A stretch of DNA of 64,000 nt, from positions 21,571,114 through 21,635,113 of the forward strand of contig NC_088710.1 of the NCBI RefSeq assembly GCF_963576615.1. The letters run 5' to 3'. Of this stretch, positions 28,912 through 41,400 are shown in pieces. The notes beneath the pieces are model-generated. The model did no database searches. It had not been told where the DNA came from and saw nothing but the letters and a program-made list of their open reading frames with translations. The translations under genes were made by a program, and so were the position numbers. Source of the DNA: Watersipora subatra. Lineage: Eukaryota > Bryozoa > Gymnolaemata > Cheilostomatida > Watersiporidae. The first letter of the stretch is position 1. Each line of letters starts with the position of its first letter.

Positions 28912-29577
28912 TCAAGGATCAGGCTTATTCACTCTTCTGCGGTTGCGATACCATTGTAAATAACGAGAGTTCTCAGTTGCTTTGTTTGGAAATCTAAAAA
29001 TTAAAATGAAACTGTAGTAGTTAGTTAGCAACAGTAGTAATAACAATAGTACTATTACTCTTATCTCCTTACCGCTAGCTAGATCCAGGTACAACAATAA
29101 ATAATATTATAAGCACGACAAACACTTCCTTCAAATATAAATATTTAGAAATAACCTAATGGGTTGTAGTTCCAAAATATTAATATAAAAAAAATTCAAA
29201 ATTTAAATAATAAAAAACCTTCGTTCTGAAGGAAGAACATTTCACTTATAAATTTATCTAGTCACCGACAAAATACAGTCAAACTCGTACACTCAGTAGT
29301 GACACTGATCGACTCTCACTCACCCAGTGACTAGTGTAGTAGAACTAACTAGTAGCAGTACTAACTAGTAGTAGCACAACTATTAGTAGTCGTAGACTTG
29401 AGCAATAGTAATAGAACTAGTAGTAGAAGTGACTCACTTGTGAAATGTCATGCCTTTTCCTTTAAAAGTCCATTCTTGCGGATTTTGCAGTTCATGGAAT
29501 AGCAATAGCACTGTGCACCTAGTAGCAATATCAGTAGTCTGTTCCTTTGATTGAGCGGTGTATTCGTGACCTTCCAT
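28912..29577 (-). pseudogene. P-like element N-terminal exon pair, THAP-like
   Basis: Exon 29577-29438 starts ATG (MEGHEYTAQSKEQ) and ends at donor CAA/GTGAGT, phase 2. Exon 28993-28912 starts after TTTTTAG in matching phase and ends at TGA, giving 73 residues with GMTFHKFPNK and LQWYRNRRR. FHKFP plus a following Trp recalls a THAP domain, but the zinc-binding cysteine pattern is not complete. Probably the truncated start of the transposase gene. Confidence 0.45.
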
Positions 29578-29716
29578 AGCTGTTAAATCTGAAATTAGAT
29601 TTCTTTCTCACATTGAACACAATGAAATTAACTTGAACATTAACTGATAATGGCGTCGACCGGATTTCCGTACTCGCAAATGACCTCTTGCCATTCCAGG
29701 GGTTTTAAGTTCAATG

Positions 29717-30224
29717 CTCTGGCCCCTATGTTGACATGTTGACTCTGGCCCCTATGTTGACATGTGCAGTACTTCGTGCCCTATGTTGACATGTGCAGTG
29801 CTCTGGGCCCTATGTTGACATGTGTAGTGCACTGGCTCCAATGTTGGCATGTGTAATACTCTGGCTCTATGTTGACATGTCTAGTACTCTGGGCCCTATG
29901 TTGACATGTGTAGTACTCGGGGCCCTATGTTGACATGTGCAGTGCTCTGGGTCCTATGTTGACATGTGTAGTACTCTGGCTCCTATGTTGGCGTGTGTAA
30001 TACTCTGGCTCTATGTTGACATGTGTAGTACTCTGGGCCCTATGTTGACATGTGTAGTACTCGGGGCCCTATGTTGACATGTGCAGTGCTCTGGGTCCTA
30101 TGTTGACATGTGTAGTACTCTGGCTCCTATGTTGGCGTGTGTAATACTCTGGCTCTATGTTGACATGTGTAGTACTCTGGCCCCTATGTTGACATGAGCA
30201 GTGCTCTGAGCCCTATCTTGACAA
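29717..30224 (+). repeat. 29-bp minisatellite, right part, about 17 copies
   Basis: Continuation of the CCCTATGTTGACATGTG array. The first three units repeat, with few changes, the three units left of the P-like element (26586-26677). Confidence 0.93.
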
Positions 30225-30487
30225 AGGTCAGCAAATTGAAGTGTGTAGTACAGCACGAAAAGGCAAGATTTGTGATTATTTGTTGTTCTATGTATGAATG
30301 GATATACACATATATAGATATTAATATACGTATATGTTTATAAATATATAGATATAAGTGTATATAGGTAGATATATGTAGACCTACATATATATACCTA
30401 CAGTACATTCACTGGCGGTTGTACCGGCGCTTGGACTGGCTCTCTGACTTGCACTTGGATAAGTAGTTGGACCTTAAATTTCTAAAA

Positions 30488-30997
30488 CGGTGGCTCTTAA
30501 CCTGGGTTCGATCATACCCTACGGTTCGGTGAGTCAGTTTCATGAGTTTGGTAGAAGTCAAGACAAGTGATAGGTAACAAATGGTAAAATATTCTTTTTG
30601 CTAAGATATTTGTATTCCATTTGTTACAATACACCTTCGATATCAATTCTTTTCGAGGCTGTTCGACATAAAACAATTAAAAGGACCAGACATTGCTTTG
30701 AAAATGATATAAAAATAGTCACGCATTTCTGAACTGTTTTCTCAAAGGCACAGCTAAAATCTCATTCATTTGCAAGGTCGTGTTTTTATGAAAAGATATG
30801 TGATTTGTTGTGAGTTCGTGCATTGAATTGGTTTTGTTCTTTAAACAGTGGCGGTAATGCAGTTTATTTTGTCCACCAGTAAAACAAAGCTGTCTTGAAT
30901 GTGAGAAAATTAAAGGTGTATTAAATTTTTCAATGAATGAGCGTTTGAATCTGGTGGGGTTCAGTTCAAGATTCGTCCAACAAAGCTAAGAACTGCC
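30488..30997 (+). mobile_element. hAT-like non-autonomous relic
   Basis: Left end GGTGGCTCTTAACCTGGG and inverted right end GGCAGTTCTTAGCTTTG match at about ten of 15 positions. The left end followed by GTTCGGTGAGTCAG resembles a widespread hAT-type terminus. Flanking 8-mers match only partly, so it is old or the ends are slightly off. Confidence 0.5.
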
Positions 30998-32285
30998 TTG
31001 GAAACTACTTATACTGTGTTAAGCAAATATAAACCAAATAGGGGAAAATCATTAGTCCATTTTTATCTGTCAACTGACAATCAGACGAAATGGACTCCTC
31101 AGTGATTCATATGACAGTAATCTTAATTTGCATACCACAACTAACAGATGTAACTAACTTAACTCTTCACTGGACACCCTAAGGAAGCCAAACATTTGGT
31201 GAAAAGGTAAGAACGCGGAATGTAGGCTTAAAAACCAAAAATGCCTCCCGTTATGTTGGATTTATATGCCCACACATCTTGTTTCCAGTCTGATAAAACA
31301 AACTTTTATGTAAATTTTGCTAACACAGGAAATACAAGAACTTATTTAAGTATATTTTGCCAACAATGCATTCACGGTGTGTTTAGTCAGGCTGATTTGA
31401 TAAGCTGGTTACGTCTTTTACCGTATACCATGACACACACCATGATATATGATATATACGATATCTATCACGATATAGAAATATGAGTGGATCAGCCAAT
31501 ACAAAGTTATTCAGGCAAAACGTTTTTTTACTTAACATGAATGAGTAACTGGCACAAAAATGTTTTTCCATTAACTGGTAGCCCATGAAAGATATATTGA
31601 TTGAAATGCATGAACAAAGAGTTGCTTACAGCTGTTAATTTATTCTGATATAGGGTGAACAGTCAGAGGTTGCTCTACAGGAATGCTCATGACATTCTAA
31701 ATATTATCAAATGGTTTTGTATGTCACAAATTGACACTACTTATAAAATGTTTAGCTGGTAGGCATGGTATTATCTTATGGAGAAAGGAGCTACATCATC
31801 AGTATGTACTCCGTACTGACAGACAGTTGCATACACCTATAATATACAAGGACTGCTACAAAGGAGACGTATCATACACATATACATCGGTTCAGTCTAT
31901 AATAGAAGCACGCGCTGGTATAAAAGACCTATATAGAAACAAGCCGCGCAGGTACTCTAATATGGCAGCAAACATACTATTTCAATGTACAACTAGTTTT
32001 GAAAAACATGCCAATACTACAAAATGACTATAAAAATTGGAGTACATTATTTCATGTAATGTTACCAAAACAATAAAGTAGTTGGTAGAGAGCTGAAGAG
32101 GTAATATACAACAGTTGTTAAGAATCAAGGTCGCTATAAATGCGCGTCATTTATATAAATCTAAAAATAAATAATAGCATGAGGTGACGATTCCAAATAG
32201 CACAACTGATACAAACCCTCTTACTTGTTCGCAAATGAAATACTGACATCTAAAATGATATTAAACAGAAGCGCATCTTGATTGG
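30998..32285. other. Downstream of SUV39H, no gene seen
   Basis: Contains AT-rich simple sequence and a 98-codon plus-strand frame (31731-32027) lacking any domain I recognise. Part of it should be SUV39H 3' untranslated sequence. Confidence 0.5.
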
Positions 32286-32491
32286 TCAGAAGAGAAACTT
32301 TCGGCAGTTCTTAGCCCCGCAATGACATACGATTCTGTAGTTCTGACAACTGAACTTGGGTTTGGATGCCGATTTGGATAGAGAAGACGGAGAGAAGGGC
32401 AAGTTTTCCTCCACTTTCAAACTAGAAGGTAGTTCGGGAGACAAGGGCGAGGTGAGAGATGTGGCTAAGTCGGACATCATCTTGAAGCCTT
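32286..32491 (-). CDS. SUV39H1: SUV39H exon 11, Ser/Pro-rich tail and post-SET
   Basis: Acceptor CATTTGCAG, phase 1. Encodes a Ser/Pro-rich stretch ([21 protein letters not shown]) then [16 protein letters not shown] and TGA. The CxCx4C completes the catalytic zinc site typical of SUV39 enzymes. Confidence 0.93.
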
Positions 32492-35400
32492 CTGCAAATG
32501 AAACAACAGCGCTGCAAAAGCTCTGTTAAACATTGCTTGGTTCTGCAGGATCAGAAAAGTTGGTCCCTTATGAACAACCCATTTGACCAAAAAATGTGTC
32601 ACATATATATGTATACATTTACTTTTATTAATTTTGTGTTGATGACAAAATAGACAAATTATTATAACAAGGAATCATCTGCTCACATATCGAGAGCTGA
32701 CGACTCCTATGTTACATGCTAAACCCAACATTGTTACTACGTTTAATATTATTTTGATACATAAAGATAAAATAGAGAGTGTTTGCCCATAGCCAGTTTA
32801 TTTGCAAACACAACAAATAAACTCTATTGTAGCCTGCGGATAGCGATATCTGTCACCTGTAGCACTAACCTAACCACTGCTAACTTTCATAGAGGTATGA
32901 CAAATAGTATTTAAAAAAGCATGTTTGTCACATCCTTGTCGCATACACATAGCAGGAATGAAGAGTGGTTTGTTATTCATTCTGCTTGAAGAACACATTT
33001 CCAATATATGTAGAGCTTAGATATCTGATATGTAGAGCTAACTTCATTCCTATCAGAGTGAAGTAAAAGAACATTTTAGATAAATATTTCTAGATAAATT
33101 TTTTTTAAACATTTTGTTCTATTCTTTTCGATATAAAATAGTTTTTCATGCAATCATTATGCTATTAACAGATCATCTATGGATAAACAAAGTTTGAAAA
33201 GTTAAATGAAAGTAAAGTGAAGCCAGTTGACGAGTGCTCATCCCTATATGCTATTTCACCATATGTCCCATTTTACTTCATTAATAACATAGCACTTGAT
33301 ATAGCATCATAGCACTTGATGGAGACCATAATCCTAAGGCTAATAAAGCCAACAGTCTAGAAGAGATCGAACTGCTGACCTGTCTCCAGGGGCGCTTCAT
33401 ATTTAGGATCTTTGACCTTGAGACTTGTCCTTTCCTCTGCAATAAAAAACAAACAGTACAAGAGAGCTTGCCTCTCGTCAAGGAAGACCAGCGGAATGTG
33501 TTGGCGCCTCTAGTAATGCTCGAGCTAAGGCTAAATTGACCATAGATTCTATCGAGTTGGCCTTGGTGGTCAAGTGTTCAAGTACAACGGCACCAATTAT
33601 AACAATGATACTAGTTGCAGGGCGATTGAAGTTTTCATAGAATGAGGTGGCTATTTTCCTTACTGGCCCTCACAGAGATTACTCCACAAGTACAGTTGGA
33701 CATGAAGAAAATATAGAACAATACTTCAGCGCTTCACAAATGTGTAACAACATCACGTCTAATAATGTCACGACTCACAAATGAACCAGAACACAGTAAG
33801 TAGGCTGAAAAGACAAATGACAAAATAAAATACTTGAAGTATATTGTCACATCTTCTAGAGAACCAAACAAGCAAACGTGTTGAAGTATTTCTATAAAAA
33901 AAACACCACCATGAACAACATGCATTCTCACAACTACAATTCAATGTAAAAAATAAATAAATTTAGGCCTAAGCAATAAAGATACATTGCCTGACCTGAA
34001 ATTCAATTAGTACACTTGATGTATGTTATGTGAAGTTACACAGGTACCCCAGACTTACCCCTCATTTATGTTACGCTGCGTGATTGTACTACAATCATCT
34101 TATTAACAATACTTTGGCCATAATTATCGTTTTGTTTTTTTACACCAGCGAGAGCAAGTTTCAATACATTGCAATCTATCTCGTGTTTGGGCGTTAGTCA
34201 AGCACAACTTGCTACAGAATAAAATTTCATCGTTTGCATCACTGGTATGATGACAGGCTTCAGTATTCCTGTGCGAGTTGTAGAAGTTGTCACAGATTCC
34301 TATCAATATCACTAATTTCCTAACCTAATAACAAACAGCTGTAAAGTTTATTTGTCGATAGAGAGGCTGACCAGACTATTGTAAAGTTTTGTTTTATGAA
34401 AACTAACAGTTAACATTAATTGCAGAAGACGTTATTGCAATACTTAACGGAACAGAGCAATTTCTGCAATATCTATCACATAGGAACTGACTTATGACAA
34501 GGTGAGCACCATCAGCAGTCTTCTATTGTACATATACATGTTAATATCTCCCGCAGTTATTCCAGCGAGCAGCAGTACTTTACCAAAAATCTTTGGCTAT
34601 TGTATTTAATGGGAGAAATCAGTTTTTAGTTGGACTCACAGCAAGGTAGATTAATCGGAGTTACCCCTCGTAAATAAACATACTAGAATTCTGCCAAAGG
34701 GCTATTACAGCATGACTATCAGGTGCGACATACACGATGGGGGCTGATGAAAATCGCAGAACATTATCGCAGTGCCTAGATGACATTGTGTGAGCAATTC
34801 CCTTAAAAAAAGCCAAACATTACTACTACCTAAAAAATTTGCCACATCTTGAAGGAATAAAACAATGAGAAGTGAGAGAAGTGCCCTTACCTGATGTTTG
34901 GTTAGCGTTAGACAGCCCCTGCTCATCGTTAATAGAAAGCATCACCTCGAAATCTCTATCGGCATCAGATAGTGGTAGTGGCTCAGCTGTAGGGTTCTTA
35001 TCAAAGAGACTGACCTTGGCCGAGACAGGTTGTGTATCCACATGTACAGTGGAGTTAGAGAGGGACAGAGAGGGTTTGTCCCCAACAGACGCTGTGCAGG
35101 CGACAGTCGAAGTGGCGATAGAAGGACGTCTAAATGCAGGTGAGATAGTTGGCCGTCGTTTATATGGTGAGCTCTTGAAAGGGGACATTTTCGCTGGTGT
35201 TCGCTCCGAAATACCCGTTATGTTGTTAGGATCTTCACTAGTGTCACCTTCACGGAAGACATATGACAAATATTAGCAATTTGAAGCCAACAGAATAAGC
35301 CGGGCTGATGAAAATTGCAGAACATGATTTCAAGGCCTAGTTGACTGTGTACGAGCAATTTCCTCAAATAAAACCAGAGGCAAATGATAGTCCAATCATA

Positions 35401-38400
35401 GAAACATGGGGAGACAAAAAAACTTTATTACCACGGGTTTTTGAAGTTTGAAGCAATTATTTCACGAACCGTACACTTTTCTTTGAACCAACCATATTTT
35501 CCACCTGTAAAACTGCTGGTTTATTGACCATGAGATGCGGCTTGTCGTAATCTCTCTTATAAAGAAATGTATTTATTATAAATGCTGACTGTTTCTCCTC
35601 TTCCATACTAAGGCTGAAGCTTACAATATTCATATACTTCACATAAAAAATTGCATAGCATTCTTTAGCCAGGTCGGTATACAGACGGTTCCCTACTTAC
35701 GAACATTCGAGTTACGAACAAAAGTACATACGAACAGGTCTGCGCGTAGGCACTACTCAGAAGCACTACCCAGCATCCACCTTTCTCTGCCCAGTTCGTT
35801 GCAGTGCATAGGTGCATGAACGTACCTCCAGTGCGCAAAGAACTTTTTTATTATTACTGTACGTATTGTAAAGGAATTTGCCGGCCTTTACTTGGCTAGA
35901 CTAATAAATAAAGAGAGAGTGCGTGTAGTTTCATTCAGCTTTTAATTAACGAAGGAAAATTCACTAGCCGAGGAGCATGCGGCTATCGGCTCTGCTCAAC
36001 TAAATGACCGCACTCCTTTATATACAATAATATCAACTGTTACGGCTAACGGCAAATGGTAAGAACACCGGCTAACAAGGTGAATAAATAGGACCGCTAG
36101 CCATTGGTATGACAACAATATAAGTGACGATAAGTGATAGTGTTATGACGGTATATCAGATATAACAATAGCATAACGAGTGAAACAACGATATAATAAA
36201 CGGACAACACATACAAAAAATAAAACAACAATAAATGGTAGCATAACGATTAAAACAACAATATAATAAAAAGGACAAGACATACAATAAATAAGAAATG
36301 CAGTGTCATGGCCCGGCGTCCACCAAAGTATTATCTCCATTTTATTAAAAAATTTTCAGTACAAACCAATACAGGCTACTTATACAAGCCTTAAACATAC
36401 TTATATAAACCTTCAATATACTTATATAGGCCTTTAAACATAAATTATAATACAAAATATAACACTGAAGCAACTTATGAACAAATTCACCTTACGAACA
36501 ATCGTTCGGAACGTAACTCGTTCGTAGGTTGGGAACCGTCTGTAGTTGTGTTTTTATTTACTACTGCCACATGGCCACTAGATCACAGACCTTGACATTT
36601 GTATGTAGAGTTGGGTGGAGCCACTAAACTAATAAGAGGAAAGATAGAGCTATTCCATGACAACATTGCAAGACATCTTTGCTCTATTGTACCTAACCTA
36701 CTAAAAATAACAGTCTCATCTACAAATAGTAAATACTGGATAGTGAATATTTACCAACTAGAATCTGTGCCACCATACAACATCTAAACATAAATGAATT
36801 CAAAGTAAATTTACCTATGTGTCTCCAATTAACAGTTGTTTTTGGAGTGAAAGTTTCTATACCATATTTTTGTCGCTAAATTGTCATAGGCGGCAGCTGA
36901 CAAAAAAAACCGGACTGTAGTGATGTCGCGAGCCACCCTATTTGTTCTGTAGCGGTAAAAGCAATACCAGAGAGGTAGTAGACGATTAGACCTAGCATAA
37001 TAATGACCTCTTCCTTCAGGTTCATGTTAAGTCTTTATGTATGGAGCAGGCTTGGTCAAGCAGAAATCCACTAGCAAGGCGAGTGAGTTAGTAGAATGTC
37101 TGCTTGCTCCCCTAGAGACCTTGTAATAAACTCTTTGTCAACTCAAATGAATAATTTAACTGCCACTCAGCTCCTTTATCCCTTTGTTGTACATCATGTA
37201 ACTGATTTTGTATGTTGTCTTCTTCATCTGTGTGATCAAGTTTTTCTACTCCCAGTTTCACCACCCCCTGTCTCCTACCCTCTGTTACCCATGCCCTGTT
37301 TCTAGTGTGACATAAAACCAAGTTTTTAAATTGGTTTTTTAGATAAAAAGTTTTTTTTATTCTATTACTACCACAGAATGGATATTTCATTAATAATCCT
37401 GGAGTAAAAAAAGCCTGATATATCCACACCTGGCAACAATTTAAGACTCCTCTGGCCAAAACAGAATTGCCAGCTTCAATTTTAGTTTGGTTCTGTCTAC
37501 TTCAGAAGGTTTAAGAAAAACATTTGATGTTCAAATGTCCCAAATGCAGCAAACTGAACCTAACACAAAGTACACAGTCCTCAAGTGTTGTGCTATAGCA
37601 GATGTTCCCTCAGTTCTATTCAAATCTAGATAAGGAGTAAATTTACTTCTAAAATTGACTTGTTGAGTTTGCAGCAGTCTCAGTACTGCGACTACCTTTT
37701 AACTCTTTCACTACCGCATTAAATTCGCTATTTTGACCAAATTATTCAAAAAAGCTTCAAAAAATCGATATACCGCTAGTATTTAAGCGATATCTCAAAA
37801 ATCAATGCAGATATTGTTTTACTGTAAAATTCGTCTTATGCAGAGCAAAATTCTCTACAAGTATAAAGTTCTTTAGTGATCCCACTCTCGCAAAATTTCT
37901 GACACTTCCATCGAAAGAACGCGGTGAGTTTATTATTGCCATAAAGATAGCGATTGGGTTTTCCCATTTTGAAAAAATGATTAGAAATGGAATTGCTTAG
38001 CAAAATTTTTTCCGATTGGTTGCACGTGATTGGCTACAAGGTCGTTTTGTTGGAGACAAAATTTGATTGGTCCTGCTAACGCGTAGGCTTCGTAATGAAA
38101 AGAAAAGTGAAACCCTATTGATAAGCTGATACACCGGCTTACGGTCTGTACTTCTATTACCCCGAAAGCCGCTACATTGGCTTACGGTAGCGAAAGAGTT
38201 AAAACTGTGACTCAGTCTTAGAACCACAGCTATGCCTACAAATCCTGGCTATGCTTTGATTATTACCACAACTACACCTTAGAACTGGTGCTACACATTG
38301 TAACCACGATATTTGAATATCATCAAATTGACTTAGCCCTACAAAATGTATGACTCCAATTGCATAGAGCAGGGGTTAAGGAGATGGGTGGGCATATATA

Positions 38401-41400
38401 TGACCTAAAACCAGTTGCATACTTTTGACTCTTAATTAAAACAACAACAACAACCTTTAAAATCAAATCAAAACTCGGAAATTTCAGTCTATTCCCAACT
38501 GATAATACAAAAGGGTTGTGTCAAGGACAACACAAATGCGCTAATGACTCCACATGGCAGTAGACTAGACCTACTTTATATCGCTGTTTCAACATTGATA
38601 TAGAATTTCAACATGCCAATTGAATGAAGAGACCAACCAGTCATCTTATAGTCGAAGCAGACTTCCTCTCCCTTGGCTATGTCACGATTGGCAAAGAGTG
38701 CAATTCTAGGCAGTCGCACATCCAAAGAGTTGATCCACACCCCGTACACAGACATGTTCGGGTCACACTACAATGTATAAGGAAGGGACCCATGGCAAAA
38801 GGTCTCATACAACCAGAGTACTCAGTAACTGTATTGAGGTCCCTTGATAGTCAGTAACTGTATTGAGGTCACTTGATAGTCAGTAACTTTATTGAGGTCA
38901 CTTGATAGTCAGTAACTGTATTGAGGTCACTTGGTAGTCAGTAACTGTATTGAGGTCACTTGGTAGTCAGTAACTGTATTGAGGTCACTTGGTAGTCAGT
39001 AACTGTATTGAGACCACTTGATAGTAACTGTATTGAGGTCACTTAGTAGTCAGTAACTTTATTGAGGTCACTTGATAGTCAGTAACTGTATTGAGGACAC
39101 TTAGTAGTCACTAACTTTATTGAGGTCACTTGATAGTCAGTAACTATATTGAGGTCACTTAGTAGTCAGTAACTTTATTGAGGTCACTTGATAGTCAGTA
39201 ACTGTATTGAGGTCACTTAGTAGTCAGTAACTGAATTGAAGTCGCTCGGTTTGAAAATGGTTTCAATACTCAATATTTCCTTACGGATATTTCCTTACGC
39301 CATTGCATTGCGCCATAATTATGATGGCTCACAGATTTAACCAGTTCTCACTACAATTGGCATATTCTATATGCAAATATTTCCTTACGCCATGATTTGG
39401 TGATGTCAGTCATCAATATTAATGTTTAATAAGGTCGACAGCTGATCATATTCACTATAACAAACAATGTTGTTAAACCATGTACCACAGCAGCCTCTTA
39501 ATAAGAAGATTAGGAGTCTCTCTAACAAATAGTAATATTAGTGAAATAAGAATTAACCTTATTTCAAAACAATATTAATTATACAGCGAAAATTTTATTA
39601 AAAATTTAATGATGCAGCTTCTTTCGTCATGTCAACCAGACAGCCCTGATAATAAAGCCACTGTCTCCATTTATTAATAACACACAAAGCATGCGGCTTG
39701 AGCAAGTCACAATGATGTGCTGCGTATTGTATCTTCATGACTATAAGGCTAGTTATTGGCCACAAAGAAAAATCTATTAGCATAAATAAAACTCACCGAA
39801 TGATTGACAAAATGAGAAATATTTCCATAGTTGCGGGCATCGATAGTGAACTGGCAATCATCTCCATCAAAGTCAAGGTCAAAGAGATAAGTAAACAATT
39901 CTGAGTCATAAATCTTCCCTCTTTTTTCTGCCTCCTCATTTGTTATGATCTAAAATGTTAGCATTCAACTGCATAAAAACAAACAAAATTATTTTGGTAG
40001 TTTTTAGTGCCAAGAATAGTTTGGCAAGGCGACATTTGTTACTCTAAATGACAAGCTCAGCAAAAGATAAATCATAAATATGTAATAATCATAAATATGT
40101 AATGTTTTGTTCGTAGGCTCGTAGCAGTTAGTGTAGCTTTAGTTCTCATTCCAACTTTTCCTTACACAATATTTTTTAGATACCCTTATACCCTTTTTTG
40201 TCAAACCCTTACATGTACACAGTATATTTTTAATTAAATACAGTGCACTCCCGGGTTACGATTACTGTTATACAGTTTTTTGTCTTACAATGTGGGCCAC
40301 GACGTTTTTTCATCCCCGCCATACAGCATTTTTTCGCCATACAACATCAACAAAAAATTCTCTTGAAATTCAAATTTGGCAGCCAGTGTGTCGAATACGT
40401 CAGAATATTGAAGATGCCGATATGAAGTAATGAAAGAGATACGATTCTCTCTCTCTATCTCTCTCTCTCAGTTTGGCGTTAATGTTTATTAGTTACAGTA
40501 AAAACGAAATCGAAAAAAGATTGGTGATAAAATTTTAGACAAAATTGCAATTTAACTTAGTAAAATACATACTAAAACTTAGCTTTAGGTGTGTAGTAAG
40601 CTAAATTCATTTAAATTAAGTTCAACGTTTATGTTATACGTCTGTCTCGAAGGTAGGAACTCCGTAATTTTGATGTTTTCATCAGGGGCGTCTGCACCAG
40701 ATAATTACTATGGGTTTCTATACTCCTCTATACGACATTTGCGCCTTACGATACAGCAGACAATAAGACATTAGCGATAACAAACAATACATTATAAACA
40801 GGTAATCTATAAAGATAAGTTTTACTGTTACTCTACCATAAATACACGGGAATGGAAGTGCGTAGATTCAGAAGTAGAGGTGGTGAGTGAGATAAGACGT
40901 ATAACTTCTCTAACTTAGGCTTGGCGATATTTAAGCGGATTTTAATTATTTCAAGTTAGTTAAGTCGGAGTTGAGTTTCGCGCAAATTTTTCATGCATAT
41001 TTGCGGACTAATTTATTCACGAATAAACACAATTACTTCCTATTAAGATTTAACTCTATAGCAGCTAGCAATAGAGTTAACCCTTCACGTGCGTACACCA
41101 CAAGTTTAGTTTCCATTTAGCTAACAACTACGAGTCGATCATGGAAATTAATTGGTTAATTATGGAAAAGCGTATTTGCACTGCAAATCAAATACATACC
41201 ATAATGTCCAGATCGGAATCATTATCATCATCAAATTCGGTAGTAGAGGTTGATGGAGTCGACTTCAATGTAAAAAAAATGTAAGAAAATTTTGCGATGA
41301 CGACGCCATGCCGAATAACTTGTGACAACATTGAATAATTTTATAAAGAAGTGTGATGCATTGGCAATGGGGTTGACTCAAAGCCCCGGCAATGATTTAA

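Larger units (their letters stand above)
26678..29716 (-). mobile_element. P-element-like DNA transposon, decayed, 3,039 bp
   Basis: Perfect 29-bp terminal inverted repeats (26678-26706 and 29688-29716) beginning CATTGAACTTAAAACCCC, flanked by CTCTGGTC and CTCTGGCC, a 7/8 match to the 8-bp duplication P elements make. Minus-strand fragments recall P-type/THAP9-like transposase: a small THAP-like N-terminal exon pair, a GGWNNNPTVTQF block, a YIAGYIVQKL motif and a GGLVRPSDDV block. Frames are broken between them. It sits within a minisatellite, so the 8-bp duplication could be array sequence; the perfect inverted repeats stand regardless. Confidence 0.8.

Noticed and set aside
31731..32027. 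98-codon plus frame downstream of SUV39H
   Set aside because: No domain and likely antisense to the SUV39H 3' untranslated region.
34872..35276. 134-codon plus-strand frame
   Set aside because: Mirror frame of SUV39H exon 9 on the opposite strand; the minus reading has splice sites and phase continuity.
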